From positions 84,163-148,162 of the forward strand of contig JAFGCU010000125.1 of assembly GCA_016932475.1 (NCBI GenBank): DNA of 64,000 nucleotides, in the 5' to 3' direction. A model generated the notes under the pieces. It worked only from the letters and a program-made list of their open reading frames with translations, was not told the origin of the DNA and made no database searches. Positions 9,701 through 18,579 of the stretch are shown piece after piece. The DNA is from Anaerolineales bacterium. GTDB lineage: Bacteria; Chloroflexota; Anaerolineae; Anaerolineales; RBG-16-64-43. Numbering within the stretch: the first letter of the stretch is position 1; each line of letters starts with the position of its first letter. The position numbers and the translations under genes are program-made.

Positions 9701-10221
9701 CCGAGGTCTACCCATTCGCGGGCGTTTTTTTCCGGTGAGGCGGAATCTCCCGTGCGATAGGTGCGCATGGCGGACAGGAAACTCTGCGGCGGCAAGGTGG
9801 GCGTGATCAGCGCGTGGGCGGATGCGATCACGATCTTCGGGCGGTCGGGCCGTCCGGCTTCTGAGGCGGCGGTCAGCCCGGCCAGCGCGGTGATCCGCTC
9901 GCGGATGGTGCGCGGCCCCCAGGGGGAGGGTTCATAAAAAACCGGGGTCGGCTCGGAGAAGATGAGCGGTTCCACCCGCGGATCCCAGGCGGCGATCTCA
10001 TCGCGCAGGGCCAGGGCGCGTTCGGCGCGGGCGGTCAGCACCACAATCGGCCGGGAGAGGCCGAGCGCAAGCCCGGCGAGCAGGGGAGGGCGCGCGGCGC
10101 GCAGCAGGGAGAGGGAGAGCGAACTTCCGGCGGGAGGCGCGGTTTTAGATCCAAGCGCCGCCAGCAGGTCGTGGTAGCTCGGATCTTCCTGGAAGAGCGG
10201 AAGCCAGCGGGAGAGGTCCAT
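6796..10221 (-). CDS. mfd: Transcription-repair coupling factor
   Basis: Mfd is a 1141-residue DNA translocase. It removes RNA polymerase stalled at DNA lesions and recruits UvrA for nucleotide excision repair. Visible parts are the UvrB-like N-terminal region with FSRRGGIADIWPP, the RNA-polymerase-interaction (CarD-like) segment starting LKPGDFVVHIEFGIGLF, and the RecG-like motor. The motor has Walker A GDVGYGKTEVALRA, the DEEQRFGV box and TATPIPRTL, then ESGLDIPNANTLI and QLRGRVGR. The C-terminal TRCF domain follows. Length matches the family. The ATG at 10221 starts MDLSRWLPLF, 8 nt after the pth stop. An in-frame extension inside pth is rejected because it translates pth out of frame. It forms an operon with pth. 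Confidence 0.97.
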   Translation of the reverse strand: MDLSRWLPLFQEDPSYHDLLAALGSKTAPPAGSSLSLSLLRAARPPLLAGLALGLSRPIVVLTARAERALALRDEIAAWDPRVEPLIFSEPTPVFYEPSPWGPRTIRERITALAGLTAASEAGRPDRPKIVIASAHALITPTLPPQSFLSAMRTYRTGDSASPEKNAREWVDLGYRPESLVVEPGQFSRRGGIADIWPPSDSLPTRIEFFGDQIETLRRFDPSTQRTTSKAEALRITPARELLARDLARLGGLPAPDERLPDFPFEYWIPSAYPPTGLLDYLPQGGIVALEEWNELGDAVADLEEHALLLRREAEESAGLSADAPRAHLTWDDIRESLESRTALHLGTGEEESIPVPVGESYAPAPHFGGMLKTFVEQTHLLRQEKRRVVVVSRQADRLLEVWNEQRPGDSPILVPSGTPVPPPAESDVLFVHGSLLEGFSFRRFSLLTDNEIFGWIRPEPRRRPTTKALPPESAYADLKPGDFVVHIEFGIGLFNGLVRRTVDGLDREYLQVEFGDGGQVYVPIHQVDRLTRYIGADDRPPTLSRLGSQEWTTTRERARRAALDVARDMLALYAQREAAQGRAFSADTPWQRELETSFPYLETEDQLRAIGEVKQDMQRPRPMDRLICGDVGYGKTEVALRAAFKAVMDGVQVAVLVPTTVLAQQHFQTFSQRLAAFPVRVEMLSRFRTPAEQARILALLSDGKLDILIGTHRLIQRDVAFPNLGLVVIDEEQRFGVAHKEHLKKLRTEVDVLTLTATPIPRTLYLSLAGVRDISTINTPPEERMPIVTRVGPYDEKQVRQAILREIERGGQVFYLHNRVETIRPVREKLAALVPEARIRIGHGQMPEHELEQTMDAFVQREVDVLLCTSIIESGLDIPNANTLIIDRADTFGLAQLYQLRGRVGRGPVRAYAYFFTDRRHRPTPEAYERLQALAEQTELGGGYAIAMRDLEIRGAGEILGTRQSGHIAAIGFYLYTRLLSQAVRRLRAERDGQAPETDSLPPSVELPLAAALPEAYVPDRDLRLRLYRRMAEIASQEDLAALRKELEDRFGELPPAAENLLYQLRVKILAQRAGVDAVAMEGGVLTVGVILSDDARAMDLHPRARYSRGRLYIPADSDPENWKPELEELLETLASRKPR

Positions 10222-10229
10222 CGACGGGG

Positions 10230-10868
10230 TTAGCCCTTGCCGTTCGGCTCCGGTTCCCCGTTCGCCGAAGATTCCGCAAGGGAGGCATTGAAGCGGTTCA
10301 TCGCTTCGGCCATGCCTCGGTCGACGAATGTCAGCGCGGCCTGGACGGCCTTGTCGACGAGGATGGGCACGAACTCCTCCTCGCCGGCATCGAAATTCCG
10401 CAGGACGTGATCCGCCGCTTCCATTCTGCCCGGCGGCCGGCCGACCCCGAACCGGAGCCGGGGGACGTCCTTGGTGCCGAGCGCTTCGAGGATGGATTGC
10501 ATGCCCCGCTGTCCGGCCGATCCGCCGGAGGCGCGCATGCGGATCGTGCCCATCGGCAGGTCGATATCGTCGCAGCACACCAGCAGGTTTGAAAGCGGGA
10601 CTTTAAAGAAACGGACCAGGCTCGAGACGGATTGCCCGCTCCGGTTCATGAAGGTTTGCGGTTTGGCCAGGACCAGTTTCGATCCGTTCCGCGCGCCCGA
10701 GGCGACAAAGGCATTGTTCTGCTGGCGGCTGAAGCGAATCCCCAATGCCTCCGCCAGCTTGTCGGCGACGCGGAACCCGATGTTGTGCCGGGTCTGGGCG
10801 TACTGGCGGCCGGGATTTCCCAGCCCGACGATCAGAAAGATGTCATCCATTTTTCCTGTTCCATTCAT
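10230..10868 (-). CDS. pth: Peptidyl-tRNA hydrolase
   Basis: Pth releases tRNA from prematurely terminated peptidyl-tRNA in the cytoplasm. The 212-residue protein shows the family signatures: VGLGNPGRQYAQTRHNIGF with the catalytic His, KPQTFMNRSGQSV, and CDDIDLPMGTIRMRASGGSAGQ with the conserved Asp. Two starts are possible. The ATG at 10868 (MNGTGKMDD) is preceded by AGGACCC. The ATG at 10850 gives the more usual MDDIFLIVGLGNPG and is preceded by AGGA at short spacing. Mfd follows 8 nt downstream, so the two are probably co-transcribed. Confidence 0.96.
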   Translation of the reverse strand: MNGTGKMDDIFLIVGLGNPGRQYAQTRHNIGFRVADKLAEALGIRFSRQQNNAFVASGARNGSKLVLAKPQTFMNRSGQSVSSLVRFFKVPLSNLLVCCDDIDLPMGTIRMRASGGSAGQRGMQSILEALGTKDVPRLRFGVGRPPGRMEAADHVLRNFDAGEEEFVPILVDKAVQAALTFVDRGMAEAMNRFNASLAESSANGEPEPNGKG

Positions 10869-10977
10869 CGGGTCCTGTAATTTTCACATCTGTTTATTTT
10901 CATATCCGCGGACGTCACCGAGGAATACGGATTCCCCACTCCATTTTTCCGCGACTATCTGCGTTCTCCGCGGATAA

Positions 10978-11622
10978 TTATTTCCCGCGTTTCCGAACCT
11001 TCCGGATGAACAGGCGGCGCTTCCACCATAGCCAGCGGGTGCGCACCCAAAACAATCCAAATCCCGCAACGGTCAACGCGGCACCCCCCAGGAATGCAAT
11101 TTTTTGCAGCGGGGCGGTTCCCATGGACAGCGCCGGTTTCGCGTCGAAAACCGCGGTGGGCGCGGGAAAGCCGGCCGCAGCTCTGGCGTACGCGCCCGGT
11201 TCCGAAGCGATCGCGGTTACGGCTTCAGGGGAGGACGTGGCCGCGGGCGGGTCGTCGCGGCGGACCCGCACTCCGCGCGTAATCATCTCCTGCATCGAGC
11301 CGTCCGCGAAAAATGCGGCGAGCCGGAGCGCATACTCCCCCTCGCGGATGGAGGTCGTATCCCAAAGGGCGAGCTGTCCATCCGGCACCGGTTCCGTTCC
11401 TTCGAAGATCAGGAACCAGGTTTTGGTGGGATCCGGGTCGTACCCGAATTCGACGCGAAAGCGCATCATTCCGGGCGCGGCGGCCGCCCCCCGGATCTCC
11501 ACGATCCCGGATACGGTGGTATTTGCCGCCGGCAAATCGATGCGCAGAACCTCGTCCGCTTGAGAGGAGGCAGCGGATGCGAAAATCGAGAAAACGGCGA
11601 GGGCCAGGGCCGGAAACCGCAT
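10978..11622 (-). CDS. Secreted, membrane-anchored protein of unknown function
   Basis: This 214-residue protein has a signal peptide (residues 1-22, ending ASAASSQA), then an extracellular beta-rich domain of about 90 residues. That domain contains IDLPAANTTVSGIVEIRG and WDTTSIREGEYALRLAAFFADG, which resembles the Ig-like or fibronectin-like modules of Chloroflexota envelope proteins. An Ala/Pro-rich linker follows. A single transmembrane segment (about 178-196, IAFLGGAALTVAGFGLFWV) comes next, and a short, strongly basic cytoplasmic tail (KRRLFIRKVRKRGK) ends the protein. The topology is therefore outside domain, helix, inside tail. It stands between pth and the signalling operon, with gaps on both sides. 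No enzymatic motif is visible. Confidence 0.75.
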   Translation of the reverse strand: MRFPALALAVFSIFASAASSQADEVLRIDLPAANTTVSGIVEIRGAAAAPGMMRFRVEFGYDPDPTKTWFLIFEGTEPVPDGQLALWDTTSIREGEYALRLAAFFADGSMQEMITRGVRVRRDDPPAATSSPEAVTAIASEPGAYARAAAGFPAPTAVFDAKPALSMGTAPLQKIAFLGGAALTVAGFGLFWVRTRWLWWKRRLFIRKVRKRGK

Positions 11623-11797
11623 GACGCGTTAGTTTAATACAAAGTGCGGGGGTAATCAAGAAATCCAAGAAGCCGCCTCCAAGGCCTGTTGAAAAAAAGA
11701 ATCCCGCATCGGGGGTGGGGCGGATCTTCGAACATCCTGTTCGGGTGGATATATGGGATTCCGGCGGCAGGATTGGTCGTGAAAAACTGCCGGAGAG

Positions 11798-12217
11798 TTA
11801 TGGTGTGTCTTCCGCCGCCTGTTCGATTTCGGCCCCCGATCGGACGCAGCGCGGCCGACCGAGCGAATCCAGCATGCCGGGCGGCAGATGGGCGGTGACG
11901 GCCTCATCCGCAACAACCGGCGGTGAGCCGTTCGGAAAATACAGCACGACATTTCCCATCCGCAAAAGGGTGTACAGCGACCGCCACAGCCGTTCGTCGC
12001 CGCACGGGCGGCGAATGCAGAGCGATTCGATAAGGGTGTCGTTGGCCGGGAGCGTTGAAACGGAGAGGCCGCAGGAATTTTGAGCATCATAGCGGACTTG
12101 CCAGAAATCCGGCGTTGACTCGGCGGTCTGAACCGGAAACAGGAGAATCAATGCCTGCCACGGCAGCCCCGCCGGCTCCCCGTCCAGGAAGCATTGGATG
12201 TAAATGTCAGCGCTCAT
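11798..12217 (-). CDS. Hypothetical protein downstream of the HD-GYP gene
   Basis: This 139-residue acidic protein has no motif I recognise. It begins MSADIYIQCFLDGEPAG and contains LRMGNVVLYFPNGSPPVVADEAV. It has no signal peptide or transmembrane helix, so it is probably cytoplasmic. The ATG at 12217 follows GGAAAACGGT and lies 76 nt after the HD-GYP stop on the same strand, so it may be the last gene of the signalling operon. A longer in-frame start at 12355 is rejected because it would overlap the HD-GYP coding sequence by 62 nt. The composition looks like a real gene, but expression is unproven. Confidence 0.6.
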   Translation of the reverse strand: MSADIYIQCFLDGEPAGLPWQALILLFPVQTAESTPDFWQVRYDAQNSCGLSVSTLPANDTLIESLCIRRPCGDERLWRSLYTLLRMGNVVLYFPNGSPPVVADEAVTAHLPPGMLDSLGRPRCVRSGAEIEQAAEDTP

Positions 12218-12293
12218 ACCGTTTTCCAAAAAGCCGTGCCCGCGCCGGCAACCATTCCCGGTTCGACCGGGTTGGAACGGCAGGGTCCGGCTG

Positions 12294-15200
12294 CTACGGC
12301 ATTCGCAAGAATGCCTCCACCACCCGGGGATCGAATTCCTGGCCGGCCCGCTCACGGATGTATTCCATCGCCTTTTCTTTCGTCCAGGCCGCGCGATAGG
12401 GACGGTCTGACGTTAGCGCGTCGAACACATCCGAGACGGCGAATATCCGCGCCGAAAGGGGAATTTCGTCGGCTTTAAGGCCGCGCGGATACCCGGAGCC
12501 GTCCCAACGCTCATGGTGGCAATACGGGATGTCGAGCGCGGGGCGCAGGAAATCGATCGGCATGAGCAGTTCATAGGCCAGCGCCGGATGCCGCTGCATG
12601 ATTTCCGTCTCCTCGTCTGTCAGCCGGTCGGGTTTGTTCAAGATGGAATCCGGGACGCCCAGTTTCCCCAGATCATGGAGCAGCGCGCCGCGGCGGATGT
12701 GCACCAATTCCGCTTCGGGAAGGCCCATGGATTTTGCCAGAAGCAGCGCGGTCTCGGTAACCCGCTGGCTGTGGCCTTCGGTTTCCTTGTCGCGCAGGTC
12801 CATGGCGCGGGACCAGCCTTCGAGCGTGGAATCGTATGCCCGGCCGAGTTGAAGGTTGGCGCTCTGCAGATCCGAAAAGAGCGTGGCATTGTCGATGGCG
12901 ATCGCCGCCTGGCCGGCGAGGGTGTTCAGGAAAGCGAGCCACTCCTCCTTCGGGGAAAAGGGAGCCCGGTGGAACAATTCAAGGATTCCCTTGACCTGGC
13001 CCTTGGCGATCAGCGGAACGGATGTGTGGGAGGCAAACCCTTCGCCGGCGACCCGTTCCGGTTTGGCCATCGGATCGTGCGAGGTGATGGCGACATGGAT
13101 CAGGCGGCGTTCAAGCGCGGCCCGGCCGGCGTGCCCTTCGCCGAACCGCAGCCGCGTGGCGGTTATCCCTTTTCCGCGAAAACCGCGTCCGGCAAGAAAT
13201 TCCAGGATCATCATGCGCGGATTGTTAAGCAAAACCGCGGCGGCATCCACCCGCAACTGGCTCACCACCTGATCGAGAAAGTAACTCATGGTAACGTCCA
13301 GGTTCATGCTGGCCGAGATGGCTGTGTCGATCGCGTGCAGCGCGCTCAGGTGCTCGAGCTGGTTCCGGGTTTGTTCGTTCAGGCGGGTGCGCTGGATCGC
13401 CGTTCCGGCCATGTCCGCGAGGATGGCCAGCAGGTTGGTTTCCCCGCTGGTGATCTTGCGGGGGAGCGGCGTGGCGACGCAAATTACGCCGAGGATATCC
13501 TGTTCCGACCGGATCGGGATGGAAGCCCCTCCCCATCCTGCGGGAATGGAATCGCGGCGCGTCATCCGCAACCCGGGATCGCGGACGAATTCGTCGGAGA
13601 GGTGAAGTTGGCCGGAAGGGAAAGCGCCGCCGGGAAATCCCTCGCCGGGTTTGCACTCGGCGTTTTCCACGGTTTCCATCCAGCCGCGGGCGGCCACCCG
13701 CCGCAGAACGCCCGCGGCGGATTCGAACAGCCAGATCGCGCCCGTATCGCTTTCCACCGCGGCCAGGGTTTCGTCCAGAAGCCGCGGCAGCATCTGCTCC
13801 GTTGTCGGCACGGTGCGCAGGATGGTGGAGACCCGGTTCATCCCCTCCAATTCCCGCAACCGTTTGCGGATCTCCTCCTCCGCGCACTTGCGTTCCGTAA
13901 TATCCTGGTTCACGCCATAGGTTTTTATGGTCTTTCCCTGTTCGTCCTTCACGATGAAGAAGCGGACCGAAAGAAAACCGGAAGTTCCGTCGGCGAAGAG
14001 GACACGATGCTCCAAAGTCCGGTTGAATTGTGGATCGGATGTTTCGATCGCCTTGCGGGTCTCGTCGCCCACGACCTCCCTGTCGTCCGGATGCACGAAC
14101 CGCTTCGCATACTCCGCGGAAGACATGACATACCCGCCCATATCGGCGGCGTTCGTTTTTAAGCTCGAGTAAAACTGGTCGTTGAAAAGGAACTCGTCCT
14201 TGGCCACGTCGTATTCCCATGGGCCCAGCCGGGCGATAATGACGGCATTCGCCAGCTGGGCTTCGCTTTTCCGGAGCGCTTCCTCCGCCTTCTTGCGCTC
14301 GGTGATGTTTTCAAACGTGCCGAGGACGCCGATGACGTTGTCCTGAGCGTCGTGCAGCGGCAATTTGTTGGTTTTCGCCCATGCAAGGGTACCATCCGCA
14401 AGGCGGAAGGATTCGATGATGTCGGTTTCGGGAGCGCCCGTGTCCATCACGCGCTTGTCGTGCTCCCGGAACGCATCCGCCTGTTCCCTGTCCCAGGGAA
14501 GATCGTAATCGGATTTTCCCACGATCTCCGTCGCGGATTTCAATCCCACCGAATCCAGGAAGGTGCGGTTGGCGCCGAGGTATTTTAAATCCCGGTCTTT
14601 CCAGAAGACCGCCGAGGGTATTGAATTCAACACGGTTCGCAGCATGCCCTGGGAACTGCGCAGCGCCTCCACCGCCTGTTTGCGTTCGGTGATGTCGCGG
14701 ATGATTGCGGTGGAAAAGCTTCCTTCCTTTACCTTCCAGCTGGAGATGGTAATCTCGATGGGGAATTCGTGGCCGTCCCGGTGCAGGCCGGCAGCCTCTG
14801 TCGGATGCTGGCCGATGATCAGTTGGCCGGTCACGGCCGGCCGTTTTATCTTGTTCTGAAATTCGCCGTGGAAGCGCGCGGGAACGATCTTCATCAACGG
14901 TTGGCCGAGCATTTCTCCGGATGTGAATCCGAACATGGTTGCCGCCGCGTCGTTCCAATGGTAGATTTTGTCATTCGCGTCCACCGTAACGATCGCATCC
15001 CCCGCCGTCTGGACTACCGAGCGCAGGTGGCCCTCGCTTTGAATTAACTTCTCCTCCGCCCGTTTGCGCTCGGCATTATCCTGTTGGAGGGCGCGGTTGG
15101 CCTGCTCCAGTTCGAGCGCTTTATCCTCCAGCTTCCGGAATAGCACCTCGCTGTATTCCTTTGCCACGCCTTCTTTTTCGGGGCTGGGTTCGCGGGACGG

Positions 15201-15593
15201 TGCGAGCACGCCTTGTTCGGCCATGCCCAGCACATTCTGAATTCGCGCCAGGAAGGGGGCCGGTTCCGTGGGCTTCAAAATGAAATCGTCCGCGCCCATA
15301 TTGATGGCGAGGGTTTCGTCTTTCGCGTCGGTGTACGTGGCGGTGTACACGATGAACGGGACGGTCTTGAGCTTTGGGTCGGCTTTCCAATACCGCAGGA
15401 GCGTATACCCGTCCATGACGGGCATTAAAAGATCGGAAATCATCAATACCGGAGGGTTCTGGCGCGCTTTGACAAGCGCCTCGGCGCCGTGGAGGGCCTC
15501 TTCCACTTCGTACCCCTGACTCTGCAACATCACGCGCAGGAGGTAGCGGCTTTCTTCCTTGTCGTCCGCGATCAACACCCGTTTCTTGATCAT
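12294..15593 (-). CDS. Response regulator with REC, three PAS, two GAF and HD-GYP domains
   Basis: This 1099-residue cytoplasmic protein is a predicted phosphorylation-controlled c-di-GMP phosphodiesterase. Domain order: receiver 1-125 (acidic D10/D11, phosphoacceptor D54 in ISDLLMPVMDG, Lys in ILKPTEP), coiled coil, PAS about 185-310, PAS 315-435, PAS 440-570, GAF 580-735, GAF 745-900, then HD-GYP 905-1099. The HD-GYP domain keeps HSQRVTETA, ALLHDLGKLGVPD, HHERWDGSGYPRGL and DVFDALTSDRPYR, so it should be catalytically competent. The ATG at 15593 follows GGGAG. It lies 14 nt after the single-domain receiver gene and is very likely in one operon with it and the sensor kinase. The five sensory domains suggest several inputs. 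Confidence 0.92.
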   Translation of the reverse strand: MIKKRVLIADDKEESRYLLRVMLQSQGYEVEEALHGAEALVKARQNPPVLMISDLLMPVMDGYTLLRYWKADPKLKTVPFIVYTATYTDAKDETLAINMGADDFILKPTEPAPFLARIQNVLGMAEQGVLAPSREPSPEKEGVAKEYSEVLFRKLEDKALELEQANRALQQDNAERKRAEEKLIQSEGHLRSVVQTAGDAIVTVDANDKIYHWNDAAATMFGFTSGEMLGQPLMKIVPARFHGEFQNKIKRPAVTGQLIIGQHPTEAAGLHRDGHEFPIEITISSWKVKEGSFSTAIIRDITERKQAVEALRSSQGMLRTVLNSIPSAVFWKDRDLKYLGANRTFLDSVGLKSATEIVGKSDYDLPWDREQADAFREHDKRVMDTGAPETDIIESFRLADGTLAWAKTNKLPLHDAQDNVIGVLGTFENITERKKAEEALRKSEAQLANAVIIARLGPWEYDVAKDEFLFNDQFYSSLKTNAADMGGYVMSSAEYAKRFVHPDDREVVGDETRKAIETSDPQFNRTLEHRVLFADGTSGFLSVRFFIVKDEQGKTIKTYGVNQDITERKCAEEEIRKRLRELEGMNRVSTILRTVPTTEQMLPRLLDETLAAVESDTGAIWLFESAAGVLRRVAARGWMETVENAECKPGEGFPGGAFPSGQLHLSDEFVRDPGLRMTRRDSIPAGWGGASIPIRSEQDILGVICVATPLPRKITSGETNLLAILADMAGTAIQRTRLNEQTRNQLEHLSALHAIDTAISASMNLDVTMSYFLDQVVSQLRVDAAAVLLNNPRMMILEFLAGRGFRGKGITATRLRFGEGHAGRAALERRLIHVAITSHDPMAKPERVAGEGFASHTSVPLIAKGQVKGILELFHRAPFSPKEEWLAFLNTLAGQAAIAIDNATLFSDLQSANLQLGRAYDSTLEGWSRAMDLRDKETEGHSQRVTETALLLAKSMGLPEAELVHIRRGALLHDLGKLGVPDSILNKPDRLTDEETEIMQRHPALAYELLMPIDFLRPALDIPYCHHERWDGSGYPRGLKADEIPLSARIFAVSDVFDALTSDRPYRAAWTKEKAMEYIRERAGQEFDPRVVEAFLRMP

Positions 15594-15607
15594 GGGGATG
15601 GCTCCCT

Positions 15608-15979
15608 TTACCGCCCGGGCAGATACCGCTCGATCTCCGCCACGAACGTATCCGGATTAATCGGCTTTTCGATGTACCCGTTGCATCCGGCCGCGATCGT
15701 CTTCTCCCGGTCGCCCGGCATGGCATAGGATGTCACCGCGACTATCGGGGTGGTCTTCAGGGCCGGGTTCTCCCGCAGCGCGCGGGCGACGGCGTAACCG
15801 TCCATGGAAGGGAGCTGGATATCCAGCAGTATCAGCTGCGGAAGGATGCACCCCGCCTGTTCGATGCCGTTCGGCCCGTCGGAGGCCGAGAGTACGGTAT
15901 GCCCGCGCTTTTCCAGCAGAAACGTGGCGAGATACCGGTTTTGTTCGTTGTCTTCGATCAGAAGGATTGTTTTTGTCAT
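15608..15979 (-). CDS. Single-domain response regulator (CheY-like)
   Basis: This 123-residue receiver domain has no output domain. Its core is MTKTILLIEDNEQNRYLATFLL (acidic pair E9/D10), LILLDIQLPSMDG with the phosphoacceptor Asp, VAVTSYAMPGD with the switch Thr, and YIEKPINPDTF with the conserved Lys. The ATG overlaps the TGA of the sensor kinase gene (ATGA at 15976-15979), so the two are translationally coupled, and GGGGAAAGA precedes it. An in-frame start at 16036 would lie inside the kinase and is rejected. It probably relays phosphate from the kinase or competes with the HD-GYP protein's receiver for it. Confidence 0.93.
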   Translation of the reverse strand: MTKTILLIEDNEQNRYLATFLLEKRGHTVLSASDGPNGIEQAGCILPQLILLDIQLPSMDGYAVARALRENPALKTTPIVAVTSYAMPGDREKTIAAGCNGYIEKPINPDTFVAEIERYLPGR

Positions 15980-18579
15980 TCTTTCCCCGGGTCTTTGAGG
16001 GGCAAATAAAGCGTGAAGACGCTGCCCTTGCCCCATTCGCTTTCCGCGCGGGTTTCGCCGCCCAGGAGTTCCGCCAGCCGGCGGCAGATGGCCAAACCCA
16101 GCCCGGTCCCCTCGTGCTCGCGCGTCAGACCGGAATCGATTTGGTGAAACGGCACGAATAACTTCTCCAATTCCTCCGGTCTGATGCCGATCCCGGTGTC
16201 GGCGACCGAGATGGTCAATGCCGATTTCGGCGCATGATACGGGTACGGCAGGATTCCCGCGGTGAGCGTTATCCCGCCCTTCTCCGTGAATTTAGCCGCG
16301 TTGTTTAATAGGTTGATCAGCACCTGTTCGACCCGCCGCGAATCGCTTGTGAAAGTGCCGATCTCCGGCGCCAGCCGAACCTGAAGCGCCAGCCCTTTCT
16401 TCTCCGCCAGCGGTTTCACGAGGCCCGCGACTTTTTCGATGGATGCGCGCAGATCGAACGGTTCGGGATTCACCTCCAATTGCCCGGCTTCGATCTTGGA
16501 GATGTCCAGCACGTCGTTGATCAGCGCCAGCAGATGCCGGGCGCTGTCGCGCACCATCCCGAGCTGCTTGTGCTGCTCGGCGGTCAGCGGCCCGGCCAGT
16601 TCCTGCAGGATGATCCCGGTGAACCCGATGATCGAGTTGAGCGGCGTGCGTAATTCGTGGGACATGGTGGCCAGAAACGCGGATTTCAGGCGGTCGGCCG
16701 CTTCGGCCCTGTCCTTTGCGACGGCCAATTCCGCCGTCCGGTCGGCTACGCGCTGCTCCAGGGTTGCGTTCAGTTCCCGAATCGCTTCGTCCGCCTTTTT
16801 GCGCTCAGTGATGTCCGTGCCGACGCTCAGGATCTCGGCCACCCGGCCTTCCGCATCCTGGACGACCCGGTTGGTCCAGGCGATCCACGCGCGCGTGCCG
16901 TCGCGGCGCATGTTTTCGTTGATGTTCTGCTCGAAGGTCAGCGGATCGGATTGGATCTGTTCCATGAGGTGCCGGAGGTCGCGTCCGTCGCTTTCGGTAA
17001 CCGGGACGATTGTGCCCATGACCGGCCGGCCGACAATCTCCCCGGCCGAATACCCGAAGAACCGCAATCCGAATTCGTTCAGGAATGTGATCTTTCCGTC
17101 GCGCGTCCAGCGCAGAATGATGCTGTTGGCGTGTTCCACCAGTTCGCGGTACTTGCGTTCGCTTTCCGCCAGCCGCGCTTCCGACTCTTTGCGGTCGGTG
17201 ATATCGCGGACGATCATGCTTGTCCGCGGCTCCCCCTTCTCATTCCTGAACAATGCGGTGGAGACTTCTCCTAAAAATTTTGTCCCGTCCTTCCGCAGCA
17301 GGGTGAGCTCGCCGTTGAAGGACCCAACGCGGGCGCGTTCCTCCAGCGCGGCAGCCAGCCGCGGATCCGTTGTATCCACCACGCCTTCCCGCCCGGCGGC
17401 CAGGATTTCCTCTTCCGTCCTTCCAAAGATGAGGCAAGCGGCCGGGTTGGCTGCGAATATGCTGCCGTCCGGCGACGTCAGCAGGATGGCGTCATTGCTG
17501 GTGCTGAACAGCAAACGGTACCGTTCTTCGCTCTCCCGCAGCGCCCGGTTGGCCAGCAGGAGATGTTTCGTCCGGACCCGCACCTGGGAGCGCAGCAGAA
17601 ACACCATCCCGACGGCCAGGACGAATAGACCGCCAATGACACCGATGATCCAATACACATACTGCGGCACGCGGTAAACTGGAGAGGGGGCTCCCGAAAT
17701 CCAGCGGCCCAGAATCGTGTAATAGGGCGAATTGGATTCTTCGATCCATGTGTTAAGCCGCCGGTCTATCGCCAGGAGGAGGTCCGGATTCCGTCCTTCC
17801 GCCGTCGTAAAGAAAAGCGTCACCGGGTCGAAAACGATCGGCGTCTTGACCAGGCCGTACTCCCGATAAAAATAATCTCCGAAGAAATTGTTGGCGATCG
17901 ACGCATCCGCCGTGCCGTCCGCTGTAATTTGGAAGGCTTCCGCGAGCGAATCCGTCGTTACGAATGTAAATTCGTATCCGAACCCGTCCATGTAATGCTC
18001 AAACATCGCTTGCTGAATGGAGCCTTCCAGCACGGCCACCCGTTTTCCCGCAAGTTCGTTGTATCCGGCCACTTGCGCGCCGGATTTGGCATATACCTGA
18101 GACCAACTGTCCAAAACCGGGGTGTTGTGAAAATCGTACAACGGATCGCGTTCCGGCGAATAAGCCACATCCGGCATCAGGTCGATCCGCCCCGCATCCA
18201 GGGCGGCAAGGCACTCCGTCCATGTGCACGGCTCATAAACCAGAGTCCAATCCTCTTCTGCGGCGATTTCCTCAAGGATATCAATGAAAATTCCCGAGGC
18301 ATGACCGTTCTCATCCATGAAGATCTTGGGTTCGTTCTGATACACGCCGACGCGCACCGTTCGGACGGCGGCGTTTGCCTTGACGGATGGAATTAAGGCG
18401 TAAAAAGACAAACCGGCGCTCAGAAGAAGCGCCTGGAGGATGAGATGGCCCGGCTTCGAGCCCGGCCAGGCGGCTGGTTGCCAAGCATGTCTGTCCGGTC
18501 GGAGGCGGGAGGCCGCGAAGGTCCGCGCCGATCCGGTTGCGCGGCGGGAAGGAATTGAACGGGCAGCGGTCACACACAT
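15976..18579 (-). CDS. Sensor histidine kinase with periplasmic solute-binding domain and two PAS domains
   Basis: This 867-residue membrane sensor is built like BvgS/EvgS relatives. The N-terminal export helix (about 46-70) is followed by a family 3 solute-binding domain (about 72-295: VRVGVYQNEPKIFMDENG, AALDAGRIDLMPDVAYSPERD, AYFRE-like segments). A transmembrane helix follows (about 308-332). Then come two PAS domains (about 345-470 and 475-600), HisKA with MSHELRTPLNSIIGF, and HATPase_c with NLLNNAAKFTEKGG, DTGIGI and GTGLGLAI. No receiver is fused; the receiver is the next gene, overlapping by 4 nt. The ATG at 18579 follows GGAAGGAGG. The ligand is probably an amino acid or a similar small solute, judged only from the domain family. 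Confidence 0.93.
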   Translation of the reverse strand: MCVTAARSIPSRRATGSARTFAASRLRPDRHAWQPAAWPGSKPGHLILQALLLSAGLSFYALIPSVKANAAVRTVRVGVYQNEPKIFMDENGHASGIFIDILEEIAAEEDWTLVYEPCTWTECLAALDAGRIDLMPDVAYSPERDPLYDFHNTPVLDSWSQVYAKSGAQVAGYNELAGKRVAVLEGSIQQAMFEHYMDGFGYEFTFVTTDSLAEAFQITADGTADASIANNFFGDYFYREYGLVKTPIVFDPVTLFFTTAEGRNPDLLLAIDRRLNTWIEESNSPYYTILGRWISGAPSPVYRVPQYVYWIIGVIGGLFVLAVGMVFLLRSQVRVRTKHLLLANRALRESEERYRLLFSTSNDAILLTSPDGSIFAANPAACLIFGRTEEEILAAGREGVVDTTDPRLAAALEERARVGSFNGELTLLRKDGTKFLGEVSTALFRNEKGEPRTSMIVRDITDRKESEARLAESERKYRELVEHANSIILRWTRDGKITFLNEFGLRFFGYSAGEIVGRPVMGTIVPVTESDGRDLRHLMEQIQSDPLTFEQNINENMRRDGTRAWIAWTNRVVQDAEGRVAEILSVGTDITERKKADEAIRELNATLEQRVADRTAELAVAKDRAEAADRLKSAFLATMSHELRTPLNSIIGFTGIILQELAGPLTAEQHKQLGMVRDSARHLLALINDVLDISKIEAGQLEVNPEPFDLRASIEKVAGLVKPLAEKKGLALQVRLAPEIGTFTSDSRRVEQVLINLLNNAAKFTEKGGITLTAGILPYPYHAPKSALTISVADTGIGIRPEELEKLFVPFHQIDSGLTREHEGTGLGLAICRRLAELLGGETRAESEWGKGSVFTLYLPLKDPGKE

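Noticed and set aside
7993..9738. 581-codon plus-strand frame inside mfd
   Set aside because: It is antisense to a conserved Mfd gene with composition typical of a reverse-frame shadow.
12513..14162. 549-codon plus-strand frame opposite the HD-GYP gene
   Set aside because: It is antisense to strongly conserved PAS, GAF and HD-GYP coding sequence, with no recognisable domain.
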